Source: an uncultured Actinomycetes bacterium
GTDB lineage: Bacteria; Actinomycetota; Acidimicrobiia; Acidimicrobiales; Acidimicrobilacustridaceae
Assembly: GCA_937927725.1 (NCBI GenBank)
Contig: CALBSE010000037.1
Coordinates: 1-19,258 of the forward strand
DNA: 19,258 nucleotides
Reading direction: 5' to 3'
A program made the position numbers and the translations under genes. Positions 1-8,426 of this stretch are shown here, piece by piece (positions within the stretch are counted from its first letter, which is position 1; each line of letters starts with the position of its first letter). The notes under the pieces were generated by a model, which was not told the origin of the DNA, did no database searches, and worked only from the letters and a program-made list of their open reading frames with translations.

Positions 1-2342
1 GGGAAGTACCGCTTGAGATAGGAACTCGAATAGACGAGATACGCGAATGACACCGAGTGGCTTTCAGGAAAACCGAAGTTCGCAAATGCTGCGAGTTTGT
101 CGAAGATCTGATTGGCGATGTCGCCAGTGATGCCGCGTTCGGCCATGCCATCAAAGAATCGACCGCGCAAACGCTCCATACGTTCGGAACTTCGCTTTGA
201 GCCCATGGCTTGGCGCAACTGATCGGCCTCACCAGGACTGAAACCAGCAACATCAATTGCCATTTGCATGAGTTGTTCTTGAAATAACGGAATGCCCAAG
301 GTCTTGGCCAACGAAGGTTCAAGCAACGGATGCAGATAGGTCACCTTTTCGAGTCCGTTGCGCCGCCGAATATACGGATGCACCGAGTTGCCTTGAATGG
401 GACCAGGACGAATAAGTGCTACTTCAACGACAAGGTCGTAGAACTTGCGCGGCTTTAGCCGAGGCAGCGTGGCCATTTGCGCGCGACTCTCGACCTGGAA
501 TACACCGACGGAATCGGCACTGCACAACATGTCGTACACAGCATCGTCCTGAGGGACTTCGGCGATATCGATGGCAAACCCATAGGCCTCGGAAATTGCA
601 TCGACGGTGTTATGCAACGCAGTGAGCATGCCAAGGCCGAGAAGATCGAACTTCACGAGGCCCGCTGCGGCGCAATCGTCTTTATCCCATTGCAAAACAC
701 TTCGGTTCTCACGACGGGCCCACTCAACGGGACACACCTCGATGATGGGTCGATCACAAAGCACCATGCCACCGGAGTGAATCCCGAGATGGCGCGGTGC
801 ATGTTCGATCTGTGCGGCCAACTCGACGACTGCAGGCGGAATGGTGTCGGAATCGGGCTCGGGCGCAACCGTGTTGGCATTGTCTTCGAGTTGAGTGATG
901 AGCGAACCCCAACGATCGACGTTCTTGGCCCATGCATCGGCCTGACCGGGCGCATAGCCAAGCGCACTTGCCATATCGCGCACTGCCGAACGAGGTCGAT
1001 AGGTGATGACATTGGCGACCTGCGCGGCGTAGTGACGACCATGACGTTGGTACACGTATTGAATGACTTCTTCACGTCGACCAGATTCGATGTCGATGTC
1101 GATATCGGGTGGACCATCGCGCTCAGGCGAAAGAAACCGTTCGAATAACAAACCCAGCTCGATGGCGTCGGCCTTGGTGACCCCTAACGCGAAACACACT
1201 GCAGAGTTTGCGGCCGAACCACGTCCTTGACAGTAGATGTCGTTGCGCCGACAGAAATCGACGAGGTCGTGCACGATCAGGAAGTAACCAGGGAAACCGA
1301 GTTGCTCAATGATGGAAAGTTCGTGATCGATCTGCGCCCATGCACCCGCAACCCGTTCGCGATGACGTGGCCCATAACGACGTTCGGCGCCACGTTCGGT
1401 CAGTCGCCGTAGATACCCCATTTCATCGAGCCCATCGGGGCAAGGAAACGGTGGAAGATTGGGCGCGACAAGTTTGAGATCGAACGCACAGGCCTGACCT
1501 AACTCCCCCGCCCGTTCCACCACTCCGGGATAACGAGCGAACCTTCGGGCTTGTTCGAAACCCGAACGAAGATGTGCACCAGCCGCAGCCGGTAGCCAAC
1601 CATCGATCTCGTCGAGGCTGCGGCGTGAACGCACCGCAGCTAACGCGGTTGCGAGTGGACGTTCTGCTGGCGTTGCGTAATGGGCGTTGGTCGTAGCGAC
1701 AAGATCGACATTGCCACGCAGCGCGATCTGCATCAACGCGTCGTTACGAACCGAATCCAGTGGATGGCCGTGATCCCATAGTTCGACTGCGAGGTTCTCG
1801 CGGCCAAAGGCGTTGACCAGCAACGCGAGTTGATCGACCGCCGCTGCGGGACCGTGATGTTCGAGCGCGGAAACAACGGCACCTTTACGACAGCCCGTGA
1901 GCACCAACCAGTGATTGCGATCGGCCGCCGGCGCCGCCGTGCCCCCGAGTGCACAGAGTTCGGCCAGCGATGCTCGCGGCGCGCCCTTCTCGCCTCGCAA
2001 TTGGGCTTCGCTCAGCGCCCGCGCCAACAGTGCATAGCCACGCGGATCGCGAGCAAGAACAATGAGGTGCGATTCGCCTGCGGCGGCGCCTGGGTCGGGT
2101 TCGGCCACCGGCGGCGCCGTGCGCCCCAAAGTGAGTTCCGACCCGAAGATGGTGGGCAGCCCAACAGCACGTGCCGCCTCGGCGAAACGAACAACGCCGT
2201 AGAACCCGTTGTGATCAGTGAGCGCAAGCGCGCTCAGTTCCAATCGCATCGCCTCGGCCGCCAGCGCTTCGGGCGTACTGGCACCATCGAGGAAACTGAA
2301 CTGAGAATGGCAATGCAGTTCTGCATAGGACTCCGACCCCAT
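1..2342 (-). CDS. dnaE2: Error-prone DNA polymerase III alpha subunit DnaE2, 3' part beyond the left edge
   Basis: Translesion polymerase of the C family; with ImuA and ImuB it makes the damage-induced mutasome. About 780 residues are visible and the C-terminal third lies outside the window. The N-terminus carries a PHP domain with YAELHCHSQFSFLDGAS (residues 6-22, His10 and His12). The palm shows PDIDIDIESGRREEV, with the catalytic pair at about Asp413 and Asp415, and KFDLLGLGML with the third aspartate at about 566. The conserved RPGPIQGN and GFPESHSVSFAYLVY segments follow. One frame is open throughout. The ATG at 2342 is chosen because the PHP motif starts six codons later and a TANNNT box (TACGGT) ends 6 nt before it. 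A perfect LexA box lies just upstream, so it is very likely SOS-induced. DnaE1 is unlikely, because of the SOS promoter and the imuAB neighbours. Confidence 0.96.
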   Translation of the reverse strand, partial: MGSESYAELHCHSQFSFLDGASTPEALAAEAMRLELSALALTDHNGFYGVVRFAEAARAVGLPTIFGSELTLGRTAPPVAEPDPGAAAGESHLIVLARDPRGYALLARALSEAQLRGEKGAPRASLAELCALGGTAAPAADRNHWLVLTGCRKGAVVSALEHHGPAAAVDQLALLVNAFGRENLAVELWDHGHPLDSVRNDALMQIALRGNVDLVATTNAHYATPAERPLATALAAVRSRRSLDEIDGWLPAAAGAHLRSGFEQARRFARYPGVVERAGELGQACAFDLKLVAPNLPPFPCPDGLDEMGYLRRLTERGAERRYGPRHRERVAGAWAQIDHELSIIEQLGFPGYFLIVHDLVDFCRRNDIYCQGRGSAANSAVCFALGVTKADAIELGLLFERFLSPERDGPPDIDIDIESGRREEVIQYVYQRHGRHYAAQVANVITYRPRSAVRDMASALGYAPGQADAWAKNVDRWGSLITQLEDNANTVAPEPDSDTIPPAVVELAAQIEHAPRHLGIHSGGMVLCDRPIIEVCPVEWARRENRSVLQWDKDDCAAAGLVKFDLLGLGMLTALHNTVDAISEAYGFAIDIAEVPQDDAVYDMLCSADSVGVFQVESRAQMATLPRLKPRKFYDLVVEVALIRPGPIQGNSVHPYIRRRNGLEKVTYLHPLLEPSLAKTLGIPLFQEQLMQMAIDVAGFSPGEADQLRQAMGSKRSSERMERLRGRFFDGMAERGITGDIANQIFDKLAAFANFGFPESHSVSFAYLVYSSSYLKRYF

Positions 2343-2348
2343 GGGTCC

Positions 2349-2378
2349 ACCGTATCGAACATGTGTTCGATACGGCAA
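2349..2378 (-). promoter_or_regulatory. SOS promoter of dnaE2 with perfect LexA box
   Basis: The 16-bp palindrome TCGAAC-ATGT-GTTCGA (2355-2370, plus strand) is a perfect match to the Gram-positive/actinobacterial LexA operator. It is the core of a longer inverted repeat with 11-bp arms (2351-2374). On the minus strand a -35-like TTGCCG (2373-2378) and a -10-like TACGGT (2349-2354) flank it at an 18-bp spacing, so LexA would cover the spacer. The -10 ends 6 nt before the dnaE2 ATG, which suggests a leaderless mRNA. The stop codon of the protease gene is only about 20 bp upstream. The operator match is direct; the -35 and -10 are inferred. Confidence 0.93.
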
Positions 2379-2392
2379 GAGCCCTCTTCCCC

Positions 2393-5365
2393 CTAGGGAA
2401 ACCAACCCACGACGTCAACGACCACCGGGGTGGCTCCCGATTTATTGAAAAGGGTGATCTTGCCGTCGGAGCCAAGTTTCACGATCACCATGTTGGGAAT
2501 CGTTTGACCAGCAACAAAGTTCAGATTCGATGCGACGGGCTGCGTCGCGCCAAACGGATAGACGGTCAAGTAGTTGCTGGCGGTAGAGCCGACAACAGTG
2601 ACATTGAGCGCAACCGATCCAACACCCGAAGAGGGAATTGCTCCCCGTCCCGTGATTTGCAGCGGGTACGCCTCTGCCGGAGAAAGCGATCCGAGGCCTT
2701 GATACTGACCGTCGATCGTCACGCAGAGCGCACATGAACGCGTATCGAGAAACCGTTGCGGAACGATGCCGGTGTATTCAGAGACAGTGGGGAACCAACC
2801 CACGACGTCAACCAAAACCTGCGTTGAACCCGCGTTGTTGAAGATGGCGATCTTGCCGTCGGCACCGACTTTCGCGATCACCATGTTCGCAATCGTTTGG
2901 CCAGCACTGAAGTTGAGATTCGATGCCGTTGGTCTCGCAACACCCGATGGAAACACCGTCAAATAGTTCGCCGCCGTCGGGGCGGTCACAGTGACGTTCA
3001 GGGCAACAGCCCCAACTCCAGACGCAGGAATTGTCCCGCGGCCGACGACTGGAAGGAGAAGGGTTTGCTGCTGAGAGAGCGCACCGACGCCTTCGAATAC
3101 TCCATCAATCGTTGATCCGCCACCTTGCGCGCCTGTTCGAGTGTCTAACAAACGTTGTGGATCCACACCGGTGTAATCGGAACCATCAGGAAACCAACCG
3201 ACAACATCGACAACGACCTGTGTCAGTCCGCTTTCGTTGTACATCGCGATCTTGCCGTCGCTCCCGACCTTCACGATCGCCATATTCGGGATGATCTGAC
3301 CGGCAACAAAATTAATATTCGAAGCATTGGGTTTCGAAGTGCCACTTGGATACACGGTGAGGTAATTCGAAGCAGTCGGCGAAACCACGGTGACATTCAC
3401 TGCAACTGCATCCACGCCCGAGCTTGGAACACCAGCGCGCCCTTCCACGTCGAGCGTTCGCACGTTCGCGAGCCCTTCAGCGACGCCACCACAACCAAGG
3501 TCATTCCCATCAAACGTGCTCGCACCGCTTGAAATCGAACGTGTGTCAAGAAGTCGAGCCGGAGTAAGAGGGACGTAATCCATTGGCGCCGCTGGAACAT
3601 TCGGCAGTGCAATTGATGTTGATGAGCGACCAGGACCTACCCCAGTCGTCCCTGTAGGTACGACGGTGAAGACATAGGACTTCGTGGGATCAAGCCCCGT
3701 GACGGAACACCCAAGGCCTGACGTTGTACACGACTGTCCCCCAGGCGCAGCAGTCACCTTGTAACTACTGATGCTGCCCGTTCCTGGCGAACCTGCGGTC
3801 CACGAAACTGCGACCTGCGATCCTGAGGCAATTCCGCTGACCGGACCAACCGGACCTGGTAATCCAACAATTGCAGCATTCAATTTCACGCTTGGTTGGG
3901 AGTACCCATCAACCGAACTACCGGAATTTTCAAGAAGTGCAACGGTGGCGCTCACACTCGCCTGCCGAAGAATCGCAATCGACCCCGAAACCGATGGTGT
4001 TGCCATCGAAGTGCCTGACATCGACACCGTGCCATTACAAGGAATAGAAGACGTCAACGTCCCCGGCGCAAAAACATTTACTTGAGGCCCGATATTCGAA
4101 TAACTGGCACGCGCGTCGGGACCACTCCCTCCGGTGAGTGCGGCGACGGCAACCACGTTGGACAAACATGCAGGCGATGAAACGCCATTCGACCGTGATT
4201 CGTTACCAGCGGCAACGACAGTGACAATTCCAACATTGAGCAACTGCTGGACTTTGCTGTACGTGCTTGCTTCTGTTGCGTCACAAAAACCCGCGTAAAG
4301 AGCTCCATCGCCGAGGCTGAGGTTGACCGCAGTCAATCCAGGAAAATCGGCACGACGGTTGTAGAGCCATTGCAGGGCATCATCAATGTCTCCAGTGTTC
4401 GACGTAATTCTGTTCGTCGAGTACTTGTACGAAAACACTTGCACCGAAATCAGCGAGGCCTCTGGCGCAATCCCCGAATTTCCTGTGCCGTCACCACCCA
4501 GCGCAATTCCGGCAACATGGGTGCCGTGAATACATTCCTTTTGACCTTGCGTGATGATGTCAACGGGACACGGTGCACCAGCGCCGACTTTTGAACCCTC
4601 GTTCACGCTCATCGGCGCACCGCCGGGACAGGTCGTCGAGTAGCCAAATGCCGAAGCAAAACACGCTTCGCCAACTGTTTTCTGCGCGGTTCCGTTCATC
4701 AGAAACGGATGATCGGTCTGCACACCAGTATCGAGGACCGCGATTGTCGTTCCAGCACCTTTGAACCCCGACGCCCATGCCCCGGTAACTGGCGTACTCG
4801 CCCCCATTGTGTCGAGATTGGCGGTCGCCCCCAGTTCGCTCGATGCCACAGCGGGACCTGAAACCTCGGCGGGATAGAACTCGTGCGATGCGGATTGCAC
4901 GCGCCGAATATCAGGGCGCTGCTGAAGCACGGCGAGTGCTTGAGCGTCGATCACCAACTTCGCCACTGGATCAGTAGGGGTCTCACCAGCGATCGACCAG
5001 CTTCCCGAAGGCAATGACGCGGTAATCGAATCGATCCCCGCTTGCACTTGCACGCGCTTTTCGTTGTCTGTTCCCGAGACCTGCGCATCGAAAACGACGA
5101 GCACTTCTGTTGTACCGGTCGCAGCGACAGCAGCCTCGACCTCTGGCGCGACTCGCTCAGCCGATCGATCCGGTGGCTGCGGAGTGTTCAGCGCCAACGA
5201 CGTATCGACCTCTGTCGTCGATGTCGTCGGCGCCGTGACCACCGAGGGCGTGTCGACTCCCGACGAACGAGCTTCCGGTTGTGCCGCGATCCAGAATCCG
5301 CCTCCCGCAAGCAGGACGAGCAGCGCCACGCACAGGGCAAGTACTCGACGACGACGTTGGGACAT
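2393..5365 (-). CDS. Secreted subtilisin-like serine protease (S8) with FN3-like domain and three C-terminal repeats
   Basis: A 990-residue exported endopeptidase. Residues 1-30 form a signal peptide (Arg-rich start, hydrophobic 8-27), followed by a Thr/Ser/Pro linker. Residues 85-160 look like an I9-type propeptide. The S8 domain spans about 190-470, with catalytic Asp212 (VLDTG), His280 (HGTHVAG) and Ser453 (GTSMATP), plus oxyanion Asn388 (AAGN). An FN3-like module covers about 505-590. Three repeats of about 130 residues follow (598-726, 732-858, 865-990), each opening with RLLDTR or RFLDTR and closing with VVDVVGWFP; the protein ends exactly at that motif. Such repeats are known from actinobacterial surface proteins and their role is unclear. 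No good ribosome-binding site precedes the ATG; the start rests on the signal peptide. It lies between the glycine-rich gene and dnaE2 on the same strand. Confidence 0.95.
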   Translation of the reverse strand: MSQRRRRVLALCVALLVLLAGGGFWIAAQPEARSSGVDTPSVVTAPTTSTTEVDTSLALNTPQPPDRSAERVAPEVEAAVAATGTTEVLVVFDAQVSGTDNEKRVQVQAGIDSITASLPSGSWSIAGETPTDPVAKLVIDAQALAVLQQRPDIRRVQSASHEFYPAEVSGPAVASSELGATANLDTMGASTPVTGAWASGFKGAGTTIAVLDTGVQTDHPFLMNGTAQKTVGEACFASAFGYSTTCPGGAPMSVNEGSKVGAGAPCPVDIITQGQKECIHGTHVAGIALGGDGTGNSGIAPEASLISVQVFSYKYSTNRITSNTGDIDDALQWLYNRRADFPGLTAVNLSLGDGALYAGFCDATEASTYSKVQQLLNVGIVTVVAAGNESRSNGVSSPACLSNVVAVAALTGGSGPDARASYSNIGPQVNVFAPGTLTSSIPCNGTVSMSGTSMATPSVSGSIAILRQASVSATVALLENSGSSVDGYSQPSVKLNAAIVGLPGPVGPVSGIASGSQVAVSWTAGSPGTGSISSYKVTAAPGGQSCTTSGLGCSVTGLDPTKSYVFTVVPTGTTGVGPGRSSTSIALPNVPAAPMDYVPLTPARLLDTRSISSGASTFDGNDLGCGGVAEGLANVRTLDVEGRAGVPSSGVDAVAVNVTVVSPTASNYLTVYPSGTSKPNASNINFVAGQIIPNMAIVKVGSDGKIAMYNESGLTQVVVDVVGWFPDGSDYTGVDPQRLLDTRTGAQGGGSTIDGVFEGVGALSQQQTLLLPVVGRGTIPASGVGAVALNVTVTAPTAANYLTVFPSGVARPTASNLNFSAGQTIANMVIAKVGADGKIAIFNNAGSTQVLVDVVGWFPTVSEYTGIVPQRFLDTRSCALCVTIDGQYQGLGSLSPAEAYPLQITGRGAIPSSGVGSVALNVTVVGSTASNYLTVYPFGATQPVASNLNFVAGQTIPNMVIVKLGSDGKITLFNKSGATPVVVDVVGWFP
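2396..2773 (-). repeat. Protease C-terminal repeat, copy 3
   Basis: Last of three in-gene repeats of about 130 codons, residues 865-990, running from IVPQRFLDTR to VVDVVGWFP at the C-terminus. Copies are offset by 393 and 399 bp, judged from the conserved accaacc segments at 2401, 2794 and 3193. They are clearly similar at DNA level but already diverged, which suggests an old internal duplication. Confidence 0.85.
2792..3172 (-). repeat. Protease C-terminal repeat, copy 2
   Basis: Residues 732-858, from TGVDPQRLLDTR to LVDVVGWFP. It shares with the other copies the internal segments ASGVGAVALNVTV, ASNLNF-AGQ and KVGADGKIAIFN, so it has the same fold unit as copies 1 and 3. Confidence 0.85.
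3188..3574 (-). repeat. Protease C-terminal repeat, copy 1
   Basis: Residues 598-726, from VPLTPARLLDTR to VVDVVGWFP, directly after the FN3-like module. It contains the shared segments SSGVDAVAVNVTV, ASNINFVAGQ and KVGSDGKIAMYN. This copy has a short insert after LLDTR (SISSGASTFDG) compared with the other two. Confidence 0.85.
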
Positions 5366-5397
5366 TGGAGGCTCTGATCGAAAGCGGAGAGACGAGC

Positions 5398-5424
5398 GGG
5401 GAAGGCAGATAGGTCGTCTTCCCC
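5398..5424 (-). terminator. Possible stem-loop between the glycine-rich gene and the protease gene
   Basis: GGGGAAG (5398-5404) and CTTCCCC (5418-5424) can pair as a 7-bp stem with a 13-nt loop. It lies in the 147-bp gap (5366-5512) between the stop of the glycine-rich gene and the protease start. No U-run follows, so a terminator role is only a guess; it might equally be a leader structure of the protease mRNA. A small GACGT-T-ACGTC palindrome (5450-5460) is the only other structure in this gap. Confidence 0.3.
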
Positions 5425-5512
5425 CCGAGTAACCGTTGAGGTCAGATCAGACGTTACGTCACAACCCGTGGTTGGAGTACTCGGGCAGCGCCTCCCTGGC
5501 CCGACTCATGAG

Positions 5513-6049
5513 TCAGGGCTCGGTGGTTTCCACGGCATTCAGCACATCGAGCAGTGGCTGCACATGGCCGGCCACATAATTGCCTTCAAATTCCCACTTC
5601 TCAGAGGCCGAGGCATGGAGCACTTCGAACGTGCGAACCGTGGCTCGCGCATGTACCTCGATCTCAACCTCGGCCCGGGGTAAGACGAAGAGCACTTCAC
5701 CAGCAGTGCGATGCATGGCCTTATGACCAACATGCCAGGCATAGATGTTCTTTTCTGACACCGCGATGAGCGAGAAGTACGGGGCTTGGTGGATCACCAT
5801 GCCGTCGTCGGTCCTCGTGACGAGACCACCGCTGTTGTGTCCCTTCTTGTAGCCAATGGCCGTGCCAGCGATGCTCAACACCGCGCCGGCGAGTCCGCCC
5901 CCCACCATGTCGCTCGCCATGGAGCCGGCTTCCATTCCCACCAAGGTTCCACCCGAGGTCCCTCGGGCTTGGAACCATGCGGCAGCGATGATCGTGTCGG
6001 AGGTTCCGACTGCTTTCTGCGCGATTGCTACGACGTTCTCTTCGCTCAT
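5513..6049 (-). CDS. Unrecognised 178-aa glycine-rich, possibly membrane-inserting protein downstream of imuB
   Basis: Not recognised. The N-terminal half is small-residue rich with a glycine-zipper-like hydrophobic stretch (about 49-66, MVGGGLAGAVLSIAGTAIG) followed by basic YKKG. The C-terminal half (about 75-178) looks like an alternating beta-rich domain (FSLIAVSEKNIYAWHV, GEVLFVLPRAEVEIEVHA, KWEFEGNYVAG), perhaps PH-like. No signal peptide and no catalytic motif are visible. The open frame extends to 6289, but that part overlaps imuB; the ATG at 6049 is preceded by AAGGGG and begins 55 bp after the imuB stop, so I chose it. Its position suggests read-through from the SOS-controlled imuAB transcript. 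Function unknown. Confidence 0.8.
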   Translation of the reverse strand: MSEENVVAIAQKAVGTSDTIIAAAWFQARGTSGGTLVGMEAGSMASDMVGGGLAGAVLSIAGTAIGYKKGHNSGGLVTRTDDGMVIHQAPYFSLIAVSEKNIYAWHVGHKAMHRTAGEVLFVLPRAEVEIEVHARATVRTFEVLHASASEKWEFEGNYVAGHVQPLLDVLNAVETTEP

Positions 6050-6104
6050 CCCGGCCCCTTCATGATGTGTTGCGTAGATCGTCGCACAGGCAGAGGGGCT
6101 CGCG

Positions 6105-7685
6105 TCAGTCATACACCGCTTCAACTGACCAACTCCCCTGTTCGATCTGTAGGAGCATCGCTCGGCCATCAGAAAGCGCCAATTGCAGACGAGCGCGACG
6201 TCGATGGGTGAGTTGATCCCACCACCTCTCATCGCACGGCCACGGCCCGGCCCACCCTGCGATTGAGATGCCGTTGCGCACCGCAGCATCGAACTTCACC
6301 GTCGATGGTTCGGCACTCAACGTTCCACGACCGCTCACCCAGACTGGTGCACCCGTTGCATCCAGCACTTCGATTGAGAGCGGTTCAGACGGAAGCAACG
6401 TTGGTAACGGTGAAGGAACCCGACCTGGCCATGGCGCATCAACCGCACTGCCGCGGTTTCGGTCCTCGTCGCCATCGATACCAACAAACGGAGCGCGCAC
6501 CACGACATCGGCGGGCCCTCGACCGCCCCTCCGTTCAGGAACTGTGACTGCAGCGACTCCTAGCATCCCCTGCACGCGCGCCAACGCTCGGCCCGCTCGC
6601 TCATCGGCTTCGGTCTCGCCACCCCAAAACCCATGCTGTCGACCACGAGCGGGCATCACTTCATCAGGGATCAGCAACAACCGGGAGACTCCCCCACTTG
6701 GTCGCTGCGCGCTCGGACCGTTGAGCCATCCATCAAGTTGCCAACGAACACGGTCGACAATGCCCGTTGATGACAGTGCCCCTTCGTGACGCCATACGCG
6801 TTCAAGTCGTTCACCCGCATCGGTTTCAGCCACAATGAGTAAACGAGTGCACGCCAGACCTTCAGCACGAAGCCGATTGTGCAAGTCATCGGCGACAATG
6901 CGCGCGGCAAACGCAGCGATGTCAACGCGTTCAGCAGGTGGATCGATCACCGACTCGGCATCGAAAGACCGTGGCGGAGGCCCAAGCGATGACGGCCGAT
7001 CATCAATCCCTCGAGCGAGTCGATGAAGAAATCGACCTTCAACACCAAACCGAGCAACGACATCATCGACCTTGAGCGCAGCGAAGTCTCCGAGTCGGCG
7101 CAGCCCAAGTCGGTGCAGGACATCAGCCAACTCAGGGCGACCAAGCACACTGACGGGAAACGGGGAAAGAAATTTTGCCGCTTCCCCTGAAGGAATCACG
7201 CGGACATGATCAGGCTCAGTGACCGCAAGTTCTGCGGCACGGGTTGCAGCAAAAATGCCGTCGGCGACACCCACCCCAACGGCGTCGAACCAACCCGATG
7301 AACCCAATGCTTCATCGATTTCAGATGCCACCAACCTCGCTAACAGCTCATCTCCACCGAAATACCGAGAAGGCCCAAGCGTTGGAAATGCAAGCGACCC
7401 AGGAAAAGACAGTTCGACTCGTGGAGTAAATCGATCAACGAGGGCGGCGATTGAAGCAAACACTCGGGCATCACGATCAGGATCGGGATCAACGATCTGT
7501 AGCGCCGGACAGCGGCGTTGTGCATCGCGACGACGAAGCCCGACCTCAACGCCTTCTACGCGAGCTGCTGGCGAAGTGGACATCACCCTGTTTACTGCAA
7601 TCACAGCAACCGCTTCATCGGCCGATGCTGCAGTGGCGATAACTGGCCAATCGGGACACAGCACTACCAGTGTCCGCACGTTCAT
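6105..7685 (-). CDS. imuB: ImuB, catalytically inactive Y-family polymerase homologue (mutasome hub)
   Basis: In mycobacteria, ImuB links ImuA', DnaE2 and the beta clamp during induced mutagenesis. The protein has 526 residues, normal for the family. The start MNVRTLVVLCPDWPV and the finger/palm segments are Y-family-like. Where active Y polymerases have the S-x-D-E catalytic pair, this one reads SLAFPTLGPSRYFGG (about 97-111), so the acidic residues are gone. A thumb/little-finger-like region follows to about 330. QHGFWGG (350-356) stands where the mycobacterial clamp-binding motif is found. The C-terminus (GWAGPWPCDERWWD, GSWSVEAVYD) is typical of ImuB. It begins 12 bp after the imuA stop, with GAGGTGG overlapping that stop as ribosome-binding site, so the two are cotranscribed. 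A normal DinB is ruled out by the missing active site. Confidence 0.95.
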   Translation of the reverse strand: MNVRTLVVLCPDWPVIATAASADEAVAVIAVNRVMSTSPAARVEGVEVGLRRRDAQRRCPALQIVDPDPDRDARVFASIAALVDRFTPRVELSFPGSLAFPTLGPSRYFGGDELLARLVASEIDEALGSSGWFDAVGVGVADGIFAATRAAELAVTEPDHVRVIPSGEAAKFLSPFPVSVLGRPELADVLHRLGLRRLGDFAALKVDDVVARFGVEGRFLHRLARGIDDRPSSLGPPPRSFDAESVIDPPAERVDIAAFAARIVADDLHNRLRAEGLACTRLLIVAETDAGERLERVWRHEGALSSTGIVDRVRWQLDGWLNGPSAQRPSGGVSRLLLIPDEVMPARGRQHGFWGGETEADERAGRALARVQGMLGVAAVTVPERRGGRGPADVVVRAPFVGIDGDEDRNRGSAVDAPWPGRVPSPLPTLLPSEPLSIEVLDATGAPVWVSGRGTLSAEPSTVKFDAAVRNGISIAGWAGPWPCDERWWDQLTHRRRARLQLALSDGRAMLLQIEQGSWSVEAVYD

Positions 7686-7697
7686 TGCGTCACCACC

Positions 7698-8420
7698 TCA
7701 ACGAATGAACGCGACAACCGTTCCGTCCTCGCGTTCAGATTCTGCGGTTGCAACCTGGACATCAATCGCCGGCAGCAACAACTCGCATCGCGCCGTGCGG
7801 CTTGCTCGCCCCCGACCATCGACACCGATGCACACACGACGCGAACGCAGGTGGCCGTGGCCGCGACCCAAACCTTCCCATTGCGCGTCGCCAACAGTGA
7901 GCGAAAGATCAGCAGACAACGAGGAGTTCACCACCCCGCCTGGGGACACAACCACGAGGATTGATCCTCGCTCACGAAGTCGTGATGCAAGCCGACGACC
8001 TTCTGATGGACGCAGCAAGAGCCGCGCATCAAGCAGCACGACATCGACTGCTCCAATCAATGCCGCAAGAACATCAACCTGCCGCCCCGAGTTCCCCGGA
8101 TCGATAAAGGCGATTCGTTCCGCATCGAGGTTTGCTTCAAGCACCGCAGACGGAGCGAGGTCGTTCAACCCCACGACCGCAACCCATGACCCTGCTTGCG
8201 AGGCAGCAGCGACAAGTTGCAACGCCAGCGACGTGGCCCCCACTCCGCCGATAGCCACGGTCGAACCACGGATGAGTCCGCCATCGGGCAAAAGTCGTTG
8301 GAGTGGTTCGACGACTGGCACCACGGCCTGGCGCGCCAAGACCACTGGCCGAATACGTTCCGCCAGTTCTTTCAGCGAAGGCGGTGGGACGGATGAGGGA
8401 AGAGCGGCGGGAAGAACCAC
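7698..8420 (-). CDS. imuA: ImuA (mycobacterial ImuA'-type), RecA-like mutasome partner
   Basis: RecA-fold accessory protein of the ImuA'/ImuB/DnaE2 mutasome. The 240 residues include LLPDGGLIRGSTVAIGGVGATSLALQL. The P-loop region (about 58-64, GGVGATS) lacks the Walker A lysine, so ATP hydrolysis of the RecA type is doubtful. A Walker B-like hydrophobic run, VDVVLLDARLL, lies at about 125-135. The start is GTG at 8420, placed 6 nt after a -10-like GATACT, which fits a leaderless transcript; GGTGAG before it is too close for a normal ribosome-binding site. It opens the SOS operon imuA-imuB. The assignment rests on the weak RecA-like pattern, the imuB partner and the LexA box. Confidence 0.88.
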   Translation of the reverse strand: MVLPAALPSSVPPPSLKELAERIRPVVLARQAVVPVVEPLQRLLPDGGLIRGSTVAIGGVGATSLALQLVAAASQAGSWVAVVGLNDLAPSAVLEANLDAERIAFIDPGNSGRQVDVLAALIGAVDVVLLDARLLLRPSEGRRLASRLRERGSILVVVSPGGVVNSSLSADLSLTVGDAQWEGLGRGHGHLRSRRVCIGVDGRGRASRTARCELLLPAIDVQVATAESEREDGTVVAFIR

Positions 8421-8426
8421 CTCACC

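Noticed and set aside
477..1148. 223-codon plus-strand open frame inside dnaE2
   Set aside because: Antisense of conserved polymerase motifs (PDIDID, KFDLLGLG); no plausible protein features.
5445..5472. CRP-like site (TGTGACGTAACGTC on the minus strand) upstream of the protease
   Set aside because: Only one half matches TGTGA-N6-TCACA; having a cyclase in the window is not enough to claim it.
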